A stretch of DNA of 64,000 nucleotides from positions 62,892,001-62,956,000 of the forward strand of contig NC_080588.1 in assembly GCF_029962835.1 (NCBI RefSeq), read 5' to 3'. Below are positions 12,301 to 23,428 of the stretch, in pieces. Below the pieces are notes generated by a model. That model ran no database searches. It was not told the DNA's origin and saw nothing but the letters and a program-made list of their open reading frames with translations. Source of the stretch: Magnolia sinica (taxonomy: Eukaryota > Streptophyta > Magnoliopsida > Magnoliales > Magnoliaceae). Positions within the stretch are counted from its first letter, which is position 1, and each line of letters starts with the position of its first letter. Position numbers and translations under genes: made by a program.

Positions 12301-15300
12301 ATATACCTGACATACTGGCCGCAGAAAGGGCCCGAACGATTTGCTGGAGCATCGCAGGAGACAAAGGTGATGAAAGACCTTCAGCAGAAACAGTAGATGC
12401 AGAATCACTAATAGACGGCTCGGAAGAAATAGTGGCAGCAGCAGCAGAAAGAGCACGACCACAGCCACAACCACGACCACCACGTCCATGGCCGAAAGAA
12501 GATGCATAGGCACATGTTCGGCAGTCCTGAATACCATGACCAGTCCGTCAACAGTAAGCGCACCATTCTTTGCATTGAGGGACAATATAACCCACCTTGT
12601 TGCAGCCGCGACAAGTCAAAGGAGTGGAACCACGTGTTAGTGTAGTGGTGGACACAGCAAGCACCATATCAGATGATCCCGGAGTTGAGGAAGGAAGAGA
12701 GAGAACTTTTAGTCGTTGTTCCTCAGCCAATAAATCATTAATAACCAAATTCAATGGAGTAGGGCTACGGTTAAAGAGAGCAGCCCGACAATGCTCAAAT
12801 TCCGGACGCAGCTTCATAAGAAATTGTCGAACTTACGCACTCTCGCGCATAATTTGGAATATCTTAAAATCATGAGGAAATGTTGGATCCATCATAATCA
12901 TCTCTGTCCAAATGGTGACAATTTTAGAGTAAAATGATTGAATACTGTCACCCTGAGTAAGGTTAACGAGATCCTGTTTCAGGTGGTATAACCGGGTCGC
13001 ATTACTCTGTTGATAAATTGTCTGGAGATGCTCCCACATTGCCGTAGCAGTGTGATGAGGTGTGAGGCCAACAGCAATGGACCGATCGACCGAATCGAGA
13101 ATTCAGGTAATAACCCGTCCATTGTTCATTTCCCAATCAGCTAATTTGTCAGCATCTGTGGACGTGGGGATAGTAACAGATCCATCAATTAGTCCCCACA
13201 AACCACGACCCTTAAAGAAGTTCTGAAAATGGATGGCCCATAGAGAATAGTTGGTACCATCAAAACTACAACGTGGGGCCTCTGTACGTGATGAGTTCTT
13301 GTCCATCGATCTGAAGTAATGTAAAGCACACAAAGAGTTGCAGCAGAAGAAGGTTTTAAATATACCGTACAGCAGGAGATACCCAAGGGATTGCAGTTTC
13401 TAGATCTAGCGGAATAACAACAGCAGGGGCTCTGGATCTGGAAAATCGAGATCTAGAGCAACAGGAGCAGGGGCGCTGGATCTGGATCTGGAAAATCTAG
13501 ATCTGGAGCAACAGCAACAAGGGCTTTGGATCTAGAAAATTTAGATCTGGAATAGAGGGGTGGCCGGAGACGCAGAGGGGCGTGCAATAGGGGTGGTCGG
13601 ACGACGCAGGAGCGCTGGACGAGCAGAGGGGTGGTCGGACGAGCAGGGGCGACACTGTAGGGTGGTCAGAAGACGCAGTGATGGTCGAACGACGTAGCAG
13701 GGGTGGTCGGATGACGCAGGAGCGGTCGGACAAGCAGGGATGGTGGCCGGACGCAGCAGGGATGATGACTGGACGCAGGGATGGTCGGATCTGACAGGTG
13801 GTGCCGGTTTTGGATCAATGAAGCTCTGATACCATGTAAACCGGGAGGAGCTGAAAGCTTTTCTGTATTTGAGACAACCCAAAGGGGTTGAATATATAGA
13901 GATTACAGTCATCTATACAAGGAAAATAATAAAAGCAGAATCCTCTACCTATGGAAACGAACTATACAAGGTATACTAACTATACAAGGTATGTGAGTCT
14001 GTCTAACATTCAAAGTTCACACTCTTGGCACTCTGTGGAATGCACTCTCTACTAATCATGAATGAGATAAATCACTGGTGATTCAGGGCAGGGAAGACAG
14101 GTACCCACTCATTCCATTAACCATACTGCCTCTAACACAGTTGCTTGGTTCTGCAATTCCAAGTATCTAGATCATCCAAACATGAGCCGAATGAATCAGA
14201 TGCATGAATAAAATAAATTTAGTCTCCAAACTTAGTACATGTTTGGATGTGAAAGTGAATCAAAGAGATAAGGACATAATTCGATGTTGTCTCCTAGTAT
14301 GCATGAAGAAGTGGTCTTTGAGTTTCAGTTATGTTTCCTCATTTTGGATGCTAAAGAGGGAAACTGCAATTGGTCGTTTCAACTTTATTAGATTAGTGTT
14401 TATTTAATTCGGTAGCGTCACTGCTAGCGCCCTTTGCGAATTGATAGCACGAATTTATTGGATTGATCGAGAACCAAATGCTACGATTTAGATACATGAA
14501 CGCCCGGTGAATTAGAAAGGTGAATCAGACCTAATTGTGACCTGGAAACTATGGAGGAGAAGGGCTTCTCTTTTTCTTTTTTCTTTTTTTCATATTCACA
14601 TTTTGGTTATTATGGAATTGAGAATTGCTGATGAGTAACAATTGCTTGCTTGTTGATTGTGGGGGGTTAGGGAATTATTTGAAGGTTTACATTGACAGTG
14701 TGCTGTTTTCCCTTCTTTCTTTTTTTTTTGGTTCATGTCTTCACCCAATTACACTCCCTTTTCAGTTAATGAGTTTCTTGAGACAAGTAAACGACAGGTG
14801 ATTATCGTTGCATGTTCTTTGAGGAATTGACGCAGGGATGAACGTGATGAGGATAACTACCCCGAATCCACGGAGCTTCTCTGGACTCCTCACAGAGACT
14901 TCTCGAATCCACGAGGAAAAGAAAGCAGAAAATAGAAATAAATTCTAATAAATTCGAAATTGATTAATTGATCAATAAAAACGAGTTCACAACCCTTTAA
15001 ATAGGGCTACCAAGCAATGGGAAAGAAATTAGAAGCAAACTACAACTCAAACTCTTAGAATCCGCGACTTACTATAAATAGTAAACTTACTATTTATAGA
15101 CGGTCGTGATGTCTACTAGTGCGCAAGGTTTTCGGCCAAAAATAGTAAGTGTCCTATTTGGCTTCACCAAACCGTTCTCCTAATTATTCTAAGCTCTTTT
15201 CACGTTGGGCGCAACTCCTAAAGCCCGACGGATGAAGAGTTATAATCAAACTAAAACTTACTATTTATAGTAAAAACGAAATTAAAACAGGGAAACGACC

Positions 15301-18300
15301 GTCAATCCAGGGGTTTTTCGCAATTCCGGGCTGCGCAACCCGGCATAGCTGGGTTGGTTGGCTTCAGTAGCTCGTTCTACCCCAAAATCATATATTTTAC
15401 GTCAGATAACTCATTCCGGATTGCAAGATACGCCCGATTTAAGGTTCGATGGTCTGGATCACTTCTGTCGTCGACCGGGCCTTTTCTGATCCATCTTGGC
15501 CATGTAATTGTCTGCGACCCGCTCTACATCAGGAATGAAAATCAGACATTGGATTTTGCATACAGAATGACATGCTCGCTGTTTGGTTAGATGTTTTCCT
15601 CGGTAATATTGGAGAGTGTAATAACTATTAGCACACTTTTTTCTTCTTCTTTTTTTCAGGGCATGGCAGTGGTTGCTCTTTTAAGGCATTTTGGATGCCC
15701 TTGCTGGTAAGGTCGGAGGCTTACATTGATTGAATGCTTATTTCTTTCATGAGGATTTGCTACTCATTTTGAACAGCAGGATATGTTTCTGACATGTCTT
15801 CCTTCAACCAAATTTCTGTGTTTTTTTTTTTTTTTTGAAGCTGGGAACTTGCTTCAACATTGAAAGAAATAAAACCAACATTTGATTCTGCTGGCGTGAA
15901 ATTAATTGCAGTCGGTGTCGGCACTCCTGATAAAGCTCGTATTCTTGCCAAGCGGGTATTCATCTTTGTTTTCTTTTCATCGTATGTTCAATAAGTTGCA
16001 GTTGTGTGGTTTATTTCTCTTGAATCTGTAGAACTTGAATTTTCGTGTTCCATTTGTTTGCATTCTTGTTTCTGAATGGGACGGAGGAACTATATCATCA
16101 TAGCCTGTTCATGGAGTTCAACCAATTTGGCCATATTGGCTACCCTATCTCCATTCAAATGTTGTAGATTGCTATTCTTATTATACTAATGCTGGTTTCC
16201 AATGAAATTTTGGTTTGCTGGTTGTGTTTTTCTTTCTTTATTACATGCACGATCCATGCCCTCACTAGCTTCCAATCTAGTTTGAAGAAAGATTTCAGGG
16301 TAAATTGTCGTCCTGCCAATGTATAATGGGATGTATCTTGCTTATTTTTAGCCTAAAAAGTTGACTGGATTCTGGGTTTGATTGTTTTGGTGCATTCAGG
16401 GAAAATGCATTTTGAGAATTCTTGTACAGGTTGGCTTTAATTGTCAGAATTGTGATGTTGGGAGCATTAGGCCTTCATGGGTCTGATTCGTAGATGGTTG
16501 CTTTTCCATTAATGTTTTTATACTTCATAGGCAGTCTTACCTAGTCAATCTAAGTCAGAGAAACTGAATCTTGGTTTTGGGATTTATTATATTCTGCAAC
16601 AGTAGTCAATTGAGGGGCTACATCTCTACCATGTATTCTTTGGATCTTAGAGTTCAGAATTTCCTAAACTATGAGATGCATCTATATGAAATCAGATGCA
16701 AACATGGAGACATGCTAGGAGAAGCACAGGGTGGTGGAATAGATGGTACCAAAAAGAAATTCAACTTCTCTGCAACACTCTCCTGGTCAAGCTTGTTCCA
16801 TGATTTTGAATGTTAGCTTGAATTCAGTAGGGTTACGATTATGTCTGGCGGTGAGGGCATAGCAAAAAAGAATTAATCAGATTCAGTTCTTTTATTGTAA
16901 ATGCTAGAGGTAATGCACAGAAACAGTAGTACTTATCTTGAGAGGGAAAAGCATCACCCAAAAATGGGTTCTTTCCAACTAGAAAAACAAAAGCCTTTGA
17001 AGGATAGGATGCGTCTTCTTTTAAAGCTAGTTAAAGTTTAATGAAAAATGAAGGGGTTTGGGGGCTTGTCAGATAGTTCAGCCTGTTGTGATCCAAATTG
17101 AAAATTCCCTGGTGTTGGATTTTCTGCATCAAATGGTTGGGTTTTCTTTTGTGTTTTCTCCACAAGAGTGTGTAGATTTTGTACCAATTATAATTCATCA
17201 ATTGGAGATGAGGTCCTACTATCAGAAAAACTTGCCAAACCTTATTCAATCTAGTGATTACATACTTCTGTTTGGAAGATCTTTGAATACACATAAATCT
17301 CTCACACGCATGTGTATGTTTGAACTTTAAAGCACAATGGTAGCAACTTCAGGACATTCCGAGGATTTCATTACCTTTCAAAAAAAAAAAAAAAAACTTT
17401 AGGATGTTCTTGAAGATAGATTTTAACAAATTTGAAGATCACATCTCATGGAAGGAATTAGAGCTAGGTGGTGAGTTCTATAGGGTACCATGGTTGAACT
17501 TTCTTGAAAGCTACCATTTTCATCCTGTTTTGTAGCCTCTGTTTCTTTCTTCTCACTCTTAGGCCTTTTAATATCTCAAACAACTTGTAAGAGAATTATT
17601 AGAAGTTACTTGAATTTTGATATGTTCAACAGATGTTGCAAATCCTACCACTTTAATCCAAAAGAAGAAATAAAGTATTCAAACTACAAGCAAGAAAAGC
17701 AATGCTCTAGACAAAATTGCTAGATTTCAGAAATAAAGAGTAAAAGCTGCAATCTCCAAAGTTTCTCAAAGGAAGAAAATTATAAGAGCTACAAAACCAA
17801 ATTAGTTTGAGACAACGGGAAACTGACAATTAAATATCCATGAAAGTTGTTTTCCATTTGTTAGTTGATAGAAAAAGCATCCGTTCACATCTCCAGTGAA
17901 GGATTTCCCCGAACAATCATCTAACCTCCTAAAAGTGGAATTCCTTGGCACAAGTAGAAAGCATTATGCGTATTAGACAGGGAGAATATGCACGTGCTTA
18001 AGAAGGTTCCCAGATATGAACCTAGAAATCGATTGTTTCAGAATTGCTGCTTGTGGTGTCTTTCTTCATCAGATCACCTGACCCAGGTAGCAGCAACGAT
18101 TCCTGATTTTGGAATTTCTGTGAATGCCATATCTACTACAGAGAAATAATCCTTTTTGGGAACAGCTTGGATAAACGGATACATTACGGTGGGCCCGCCC
18201 AACGAACTGCCCGTTCGGGCCTAGAGACGGGCTGGGGGTAGGACGCAATCTGCGTCTCTGACAGGTTGAGTAGCAAGTCAGCTACTGAAGTTACGTCACC

Positions 18301-20577
18301 AAGTTTGTGGGCCCCACTATGATGTATGTGTTGTATCCACATCGTCCATCCATTTTAAGATATAATTTGAGGGCATGAGACAAAGAATGAGGAAGATAAA
18401 AATCCGTAGTGGACCCCACTACAGAAAATAGTGGGGAGAGTGATTCCTACCGTTGAAACTATCCCAAGGCCATGCACGCACAGAAAAACTTTTGTGCGAG
18501 AGCCAGGCAAGTTGGCCCCACAGTGAATGTGGCTAACCCAAAAGGTAGGACCATTCTGGTGGGCCACACAGGTAAGTTATAAGTGAACAATTGGCTATCC
18601 TTTTTAACCGTGCATTGTTACTTCAACATGCGACCATTGTTACCTAGATTGCCAACCAGGTGCAAATTCCATTCTGAATCACTTTGTTCTGGATTATGGG
18701 TCATCTGTGATTCAAATCGCTATTTTTATTGAGCCAAAGTAACCAATTCTCTGTTCTTGTCACTGTTCCAGCACCATGTATCTGAGCACCCGTGATCCAG
18801 TTAACCTTGCATGTGACCCACCTGAAGATTGGACTGCTCTGGTCTTGAACGACAGCACATTCACTGTAAGGCCCACCTTATGAGCACCTCGGACCTTGCA
18901 TAATTGGGCATGTATGGGGTGCTTGTGTTTGATGTGCATCTTTTCAAGTAGTATATCCCCATAGACTTGATTCTTTTCATAAAATAAATTGGTAAAAATC
19001 AAATTTTAACCTTTATATCAATATGGTTACCCATTGTTTAGTGTTTTGGAAGAAAATAGCTAAGTATTGATTTTTTTTATTTTTTATTTTTTTTCCGAAG
19101 GATAGTTAATAATCAATACTCCATGAAAGCATCTGGGCAACAAATCTGCTGACCATCAAACATTAGAATTAAGTTTAAAGCCCCGTGCTTAGCCTGATAG
19201 AGTCATAGTAAATGAGATCAGGCTCAGTTCTGTATTCGGGTATTCGGGACTTGGCATACCTTTCAATAATTTTCTTCTTTGAACAGATATACGCTATGTG
19301 AAAATCTTATCCTTCTTGAATCGAGGAAGCACAACCTTATAGATTCCCCCACCGTAAAATGATAGAAATGTTGGATATATCTTTCTTCTTTTTTTAATAG
19401 TCTAGGAGCCATAAATGCCTTGAGTTATGCATTTCCATTTAGAAATAGAACAGAATTTTCTGTGGTTTTGCACCGTTATTCTATGGCAGTTTCGTTCCTC
19501 TACCGGACTAATCAATTGCTTTCTCATCTTATTGGGGCAGTTACCATTTCCATCAGATTGTCTTTATGCAGACCCAGAGCGCAAGGCAAGAACTCAATTA
19601 TACAACCTTGCTAATTTGTTATGGTTCTTCTATTAGTAGTCCTTACCTGCTCACTGTTTTCAGGCATATGATGTTTTGGGCTTATATTATGGATTGGGCC
19701 GCACATTCTTCAACCCTGCCAGTGTAATTTTCTTATTTTCGTTCTGTATTTAACATAAGCAACTATCATCTCTAGATGCGAAATTTGAATGTTTAAGATT
19801 GAATTCACATCTAGCGGTTCACTAGTCCTTTTCCAACACTCTTTCCAACTGTCATTTTTACAGGCCAAGGTGTTTTCAAGGTTTGAATCACTGCAGAGAG
19901 CTGTGAAGAACTATACCATTTCAGCCACTCCAGATGATAGGAGCAGCGTCTTGCAACAGGTCTGTTTGCATCCATTAGTCCATTTGAGGAATTAATGATC
20001 CCCACCCCATGGATACGAACATCAAATTCGAGTTTTTATTTTATGCAAGTCAGGCATGTTGTACAGTGATCGAGACGTTGGTCCAATGATAGATCATGCC
20101 CTAAAAACCTCCCACATAGAAAGATCCCAGGCACCAGTGTCTGGGCCTTTTTTGCTCAATGTGGACCATTGCTGCAATTCTCTTCTTAACCACCTATTTT
20201 CAGACCACAGCTCAGAAGTTTGGGATTAACTTAATGAGGAAATTCTTGCGATATGATCCATCCATGATGGGTTGCATTAGACCAACAGTCTGGATGACTT
20301 AGCAGGCCCTACTTGTACAAACTGAAAACCCAAGTGTACTGTCAGTATTCTAGAGATGTAAAGAGCTTTCTCCTTTTAAATCTTAACAAAGTTGTAGCCC
20401 TCTGAATTAGTAATCAGATCTTGTTTTGTGTGTGATTTTACACTTCCTGTTCATTAGGGAGGGATGCTTGTCTTCAAAGGGAAAAAGCTGTTGTATGCAA
20501 GGAAAGACGAAGGGACAGGCGATCATGCTCCTTTAGATGATATTCTTGCCGTCTGCTGCAACACCCCAGTCACATGA
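9369..20577 (+). CDS. chloroplast thioredoxin-like/peroxiredoxin-like AAED1-family protein, 7 exons
   Basis: Exons: 9369-9641, 15660-15706, 15841-15955, 19541-19585, 19664-19723, 19864-19959 and 20458-20577. They join to 252 codons including the stop (251 residues), close to the Arabidopsis homologue. Residues 1 to about 55 are Ser/Pro/Arg-rich and acid-poor, as in a chloroplast transit peptide. The AhpC/TSA-like fold follows, with the redox motif C104-P-C-C107 in 'RHFGCPCCWELA', then 'GVGTPDKARILAKR', 'LYADPERKAYDVLGLYYGLG', and a C-terminal 'LLYARKDEGTGDHAPLDD'. By family knowledge this is a thioredoxin-fold protein of plastid redox or peroxide handling; its exact substrate is not known to me. 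The ATG at 9369 is the first in frame. Introns 1 and 3 are about 6.0 and 3.6 kb and carry transposons. Intron 4 uses a GC donor (AAG|GCAAGA). All other introns are GT-AG and all phases join cleanly. Confidence 0.93.
10006..10157. repeat. 50-bp tandem repeat, 3 copies, in intron 1
   Basis: Units start at 10006, 10056 and 10106, each beginning CCGATGATCATCGCC (third copy CCGTTGATC). They are nearly identical over 50 bp. The open frame through it is periodic and not a gene. The array lies in the first intron of the AAED1-like gene. Confidence 0.93.
10547..10714 (-). repeat. 3' LTR of the intron-1 copia element
   Basis: 168 bp, starting TGTAAACCGGGAGG and ending GTCTGTCTAACA as read on the + strand. 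It carries TG...CA termini and is the downstream LTR for the minus-strand element. Confidence 0.95.
10715..10724 (-). other. polypurine tract of the copia element
   Basis: On the minus strand the sequence directly before the 3' LTR reads TTTGAGGGGGGA. This is a typical plus-strand priming tract for an LTR element. Confidence 0.8.
10727..11563 (-). pseudogene. copia RT C-terminus and RNase H remnant
   Basis: Minus-strand frames read the end of copia RT ('SQRKYTKDLLALA'), the 'YLTMTRPDIAYAV' block, 'EADWVGCALTRRSTTGYC', 'SSTEAEYRAM', and the C-terminal 'KHIEVDCHFIREK..ADILTK' block. These are the RNase H landmarks of Ty1-copia polyproteins. Frames shift or stop near 11014 and 11482. The YVDD catalytic core that should lie upstream is absent, removed by the deletion at about 11565. 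Confidence 0.9.
11564..11845 (-). pseudogene. copia pre-integrase/integrase start fused to RT by deletion
   Basis: The minus-strand frame reads the zinc-finger end of pre-integrase ('CLSCCLSKSKCIHFP'), then the integrase opening 'ELVHTDVWGPSP' and 'IDDFTRYTCIYFL'. It then continues directly into the RT segment 'GLEIS'. Most of integrase and the RT catalytic core are missing at this junction. A shared Phe-Leu codon pair suggests short-homology joining. The element cannot encode its own integrase or polymerase. Confidence 0.88.
12164..12364 (-). pseudogene. copia protease remnant
   Basis: The segment 'WFFDLSAFNHMAG' corresponds to the retropepsin motif of copia elements (normally D-S-G-A followed by N-H-M). 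Here the Gly is lost (D-L-S-A), so the active site is degenerate. Stops surround it. Confidence 0.75.
12548..13333 (-). pseudogene. copia Gag remnant with zinc knuckle
   Basis: Two or three minus-strand frames together cover Gag. The N-terminal block has 'FDGTNYSLWAIHFQNFF', followed by 'MWEHLQTIYQQSNATRLYHLKQDL' and 'LLAEEQRLK'. A zinc knuckle follows (C-x2-C-x9-C, with the usual His replaced by Tyr). In-frame stops near 13130 and 12830 break it. Confidence 0.88.
13823..13834 (-). other. primer-binding site, initiator tRNA-Met type
   Basis: On the minus strand TGGTATCAGAGC follows the 5' LTR with no spacer. This complements the 3' end of plant initiator tRNA-Met and is the standard copia primer site. 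Confidence 0.93.
13835..14008 (-). repeat. 5' LTR of the intron-1 copia element
   Basis: 174 bp. Identical to the partner LTR at 10547-10714 except for about three base changes and a 6-bp indel (AAAGCA-type insertion near 13930). Confidence 0.95.
14828..15531. mobile_element. solo LTR (family A), 704 bp, in intron 1
   Basis: Begins TGACGCAGGG and ends CTCTACATCA (TG...CA). It is flanked by a perfect 5-bp duplication GGAAT (14823-14827 and 15532-15536). There is no internal region, primer site or second LTR, so a solo LTR left by recombination is the best reading. It is highly similar along its length to the copy at 35685-36408, including 'ACTATAAATAGT' palindromes and 'GGGCTGCGCAACCCGG'. The retrotransposon superfamily cannot be told from the LTR alone. 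Confidence 0.9.
15956..19540 (+). other. intron 3 of the AAED1-like gene
   Basis: 3.6-kb GT-AG intron. It contains several short open frames without recognisable domains, a poly-A run near 17380, and MITE-derived segments at about 18150-18600. Nothing suggests an extra exon, because the protein is continuous across the flanking exons. Confidence 0.8.
18150..18600. mobile_element. MITE fragments inside intron 3
   Basis: 'ggtaggacgcaatctgcgtc' (about 18236-18256) matches the terminus of the 226-bp element at 59355. It is followed by a 'gtgggccccactatgatgtatgtg..gtccatcc' block typical of the foldback family. The matching opposite ends are not clear, so this looks like a nested or truncated pair of elements. 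Confidence 0.55.
19586..19663 (+). other. non-canonical GC-AG intron (intron 4)
   Basis: The reading frame requires the exon to end ...CGC AAG and the next to begin GCA TAT GAT. The donor is AAG|GCAAGA and the acceptor TTTTCAG. GC donors are known to need a strong exon-side match (AAG|GC), as seen here. No GT donor in the vicinity keeps the conserved 'PERKAYD' peptide intact. Confidence 0.85.
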
Positions 20578-20774
20578 TGTTTGAATGGAAGAAATACCAA
20601 AATCGGGTTAATGGAATTAGATCCAGAAATAGATCAAAGGATACATGCGTTTTAGAATGATAGTATGGAATAGAAGCTAATATTATGTATGACATGTATC
20701 GACTATTTTTATATATGTATTCCTGTCTATAGTATAATGTGCAACAATTTGTAGTAATTGATTACCAAAGAAAG

Positions 20775-20780
20775 AATAAA
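20775..20780 (+). terminator. putative poly(A) signal of the AAED1-like gene
   Basis: AATAAA lies about 200 bp downstream of the stop codon in an AT-rich 3' region. A reasonable cleavage region follows. Confidence 0.6.
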
Positions 20781-21958
20781 ACATTCATTTTTAAAATTCC
20801 GTCCATCCGATGAAGCAGAAATACTACATTGATTTGGAATACTCAGTTGAGAGAAGAAAATAAAATAAAATAAAAGGCAGAAAAAAATGTTGCGAAGATG
20901 AACTTCATGGCGTCGGAGGAGTCAGGAGAGTGTTGAATTGAAGTACATTTGATGATGCAGATGTACTCTTTCAGTGGGTGAAATGGTAGGCCCCACCATG
21001 CCACTTGTGTAGGACATCCCTGCCATGCAAATGATAAGCCTCATCGTCAAGATCACCCATCTCAAACATTGAGGGTGGGCTAACACTGTTGGAATCAATC
21101 GACAAACGAGTTTTGCCCACCTAACGAGTGGATCAGCCTGATTTTTTGAGATGTATGTCATCATGATGGGGCCTACCCATTTGCATTGCATGGATATCCC
21201 ACACAAGTGGCATGTTAGCTGAAGGATGGAATGGCATGACAAGTCTTCATGCAGGCAGTTGTAGGTGATCATTCAAGTGGTACCTACTTTGATGAGTCAA
21301 GCTTCACATTTGAAAGATCCACATTTAAGCGAAATTTAAACTTGATTTTTTTTCTAGACTGTTCATAAAATGTCCACCAATCAGATAGTTAGGATCATGA
21401 CTTTAGCATGAATTTAGGGCCATGACCCATCCATTGCCTGCCCACAATTTGGATGTTTGATTGAGGGAGGTGTGTAATGTGCAAAATATGCAGGGGCGTG
21501 AATCCTCTTGCAAAATGTAGCTCACACGCCCGCAAGATCTGGTCTTTCATCACGCGGGCCACATGGTTTGATCTTTTGGCCTAAAAATAGATCATTTCAC
21601 TCTTCAAGTAGGCCATTGTGTTGTGCAGATACCAAACAGACTGCTAAAACAATTTTTAGCAATCCATTTCTTTTATGCAGTGTCTCACTTGAGGATTTGA
21701 AATGGCCTTGCTTTTAGGACAGGATCTAATCAGTATGGCCCACTTGATGGATGGCTCAGATCTGTTTTTGAGGAAAAGGGGCCAATTAAAATCAAATTTT
21801 GAAGTCTCGTCTAATATGTATCGGCCGATATGTGTCAGTTTTGTTAATGAGTCACACTAAGGACCTCCGTATTCACTTATTATAATCCAGTACGAGGTAT
21901 ATATGTGCGTTAGAAATGTTTATTACACATCATAAACATTTTATGAGGTTTTGGGACC
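20781..21958. other. intergenic, no gene seen
   Basis: AT-rich sequence with foldback-MITE phrases. 'ggccccaccatgccacttgtgtagg' and 'ggggcctacccatttgcattgc' occur near 20990-21200 in inverted orientation and suggest one old element. No coding domain is recognisable. Confidence 0.5.
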
Positions 21959-21963
21959 ATATA

Positions 21964-22018
<55 letters not shown>
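21959..22018. repeat. compound microsatellite (TA)n(GA)n
   Basis: About 18 TA units followed by about 12 GA units, leading directly into 'gctgggcatcgga'. It is mirrored by (TC)n(TA)n at 23429-23518. Confidence 0.95.
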
Positions 22019-22233
22019 CTGGGCATCGGACCGAGTCGGACCGGATTCGGTCCAACCCCATTCAGTCCGAAATCTATGTGGCAGGATCCAAACCCGATCC
22101 GATCCGGCACCGAGTCCAGGCCATTGGAGTCGAACCGATCCGATGCACGGTTGGCCTGACCCGAACCGAGTCCGACTTGGTCAAGGAAACCGAGTCGGAT
22201 CGGATTAGGTACGATCCTGATCGAATTTTTTAA

Positions 22234-22440
22234 CGGTGAAAATCATTATCCTCGTTGTTATTTTCGGTGTGGTCCATTTGAGCTTTAGATATGATTCATT
22301 TTTTTACCAAATGCTCTAAAATGATCATGAAAAATGGATAAACGGTATGGATATAATAAATACATCATTGTGGGGCCCATGTTGAACTCGTTTGAACCGT
22401 TCGTACAATGCTCCAGGCTTTAAAAGTTATAGCTGTAAAC
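22234..22440. mobile_element. partial foldback-MITE copy (3' half)
   Basis: Matches the 3' half of the adjacent copy at about 22800-22970 ('gctttagatatgattcattttttt', 'aaccgttcgtacaa'). It is a direct, truncated duplicate. Confidence 0.6.
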
Positions 22441-22459
22441 AACTATGAATGGCGTCAGT

Positions 22460-23065
22460 GTCAATCCAGTGCGTTGGTAGTACACAGTATTGACGTCACA
22501 TTAGCAAGTTAGGTGGGTCTGATCATGGTGCATGTGTTATATCAAAACTGTCCATCCATTTGGCGAGCTTGTTTTAAGGCTTGAGACGAAAAATAAGATA
22601 GATCTAACTATTAAGTGGGCCACGCTGAAAAAAGCAGTGAAGATTGAACGTCTATCATTGAAACCCTTTTTGGGGTCACAGTCTAACGAAAGTTTTGGAT
22701 GATTTTAAATTTGTTTTTCCTCTTAATTGAGGTCTTTGTGACCTTATGAACAAATTGGATGGAAAATAAACATTATGGTGGGCCCTACAAATTGTTTAAA
22801 GGTGAAAATCATTCTCGGTTGCTATTTGTGGTGTGGTCCAGATGATCTTTGGATATGATCCATTTTTTTTGTATAATGCTCTAAACTGATTTGTAAATAT
22901 ATATGAACGGTGTAGACATAATAAATACATCACTATGGGGCCATATAACATTGATCTCCTTTAAATTCGTAGAGGAGCATCATCTTGGCACGACACGTAC
23001 CTACACCTAGGTTGGCAGCCAGCTACTACATAGCTGTGTGCGGTACACCAGCAAATCATTTTCCT
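22460..23065. mobile_element. MITE related to the 8514-9133 element
   Basis: Shares long ordered blocks with 8514-9133: the 'gttatatca' start, a 'cgagctt..ttaag' block, 'ggccacgctgaaaaaagcagtg', 'ttgaaacccttttttggggtcaca'-like segments, and 'ggtacaccagc' at the end. The outer termini are more decayed than in the 8514 copy. Confidence 0.7.
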
Positions 23066-23427
23066 ATTGTTCACAGCAAACTCTGTTGGGGCCCACCTTG
23101 AATGCATGTGATTTATCCACGCCGTCCATTCGTTTTTGCAGATCATTTTAATGGTTGAACCCAAAATTGATGTATATCCAAAGCTCAAGCGGACCATACC
23201 ACAGGAAAAAGTAGAAGTATCAAAAGAACTACTCCGGATCGGGTAAGATCGGATTGGTTCAGATCCATTCGGATCAGTTTTCGGGTCGGGTCGAGTCGGA
23301 TCAAGGCCAATCCGAACTCGACATGAAAAGATTTCGGATCTAGATGGGGCTACCCGATCCGCACTGATCCAGACCATCGGTTCGGTTCTGATCGGGTCGG
23401 ATCCACCGGATCAGGTCTGTTTTGCCC

Positions 23428-23428
<1 letters not shown>

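Larger units (their letters stand above)
10547..14008 (-). mobile_element. Ty1-copia LTR retrotransposon, internally deleted, antisense in intron 1
   Basis: A 3.46-kb element bounded by direct LTRs and a perfect 5-bp target duplication TTCAA (10542-10546 and 14009-14013). It reads on the minus strand. The primer-binding site matches the initiator-Met tRNA end (13823-13834), and the polypurine tract is at 10715-10724. Gag, protease, the start of integrase, and the end of RT/RNase H are recognisable in copia order, but frames are broken by stops. The interior is about 3.1 kb, against the 4-5 kb usual for copia, because most of integrase and the RT core is missing. LTRs differ by about 3 substitutions and one 6-bp indel, so the insertion is recent. 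Confidence 0.95.

Noticed and set aside
13497-13912. Minus-strand Ser/Pro/Arg-rich frames
   Set aside because: They span the 5' leader and LTR of the copia element and consist of imperfect 'ggtcggacgacgcagg' tandem words, not protein.
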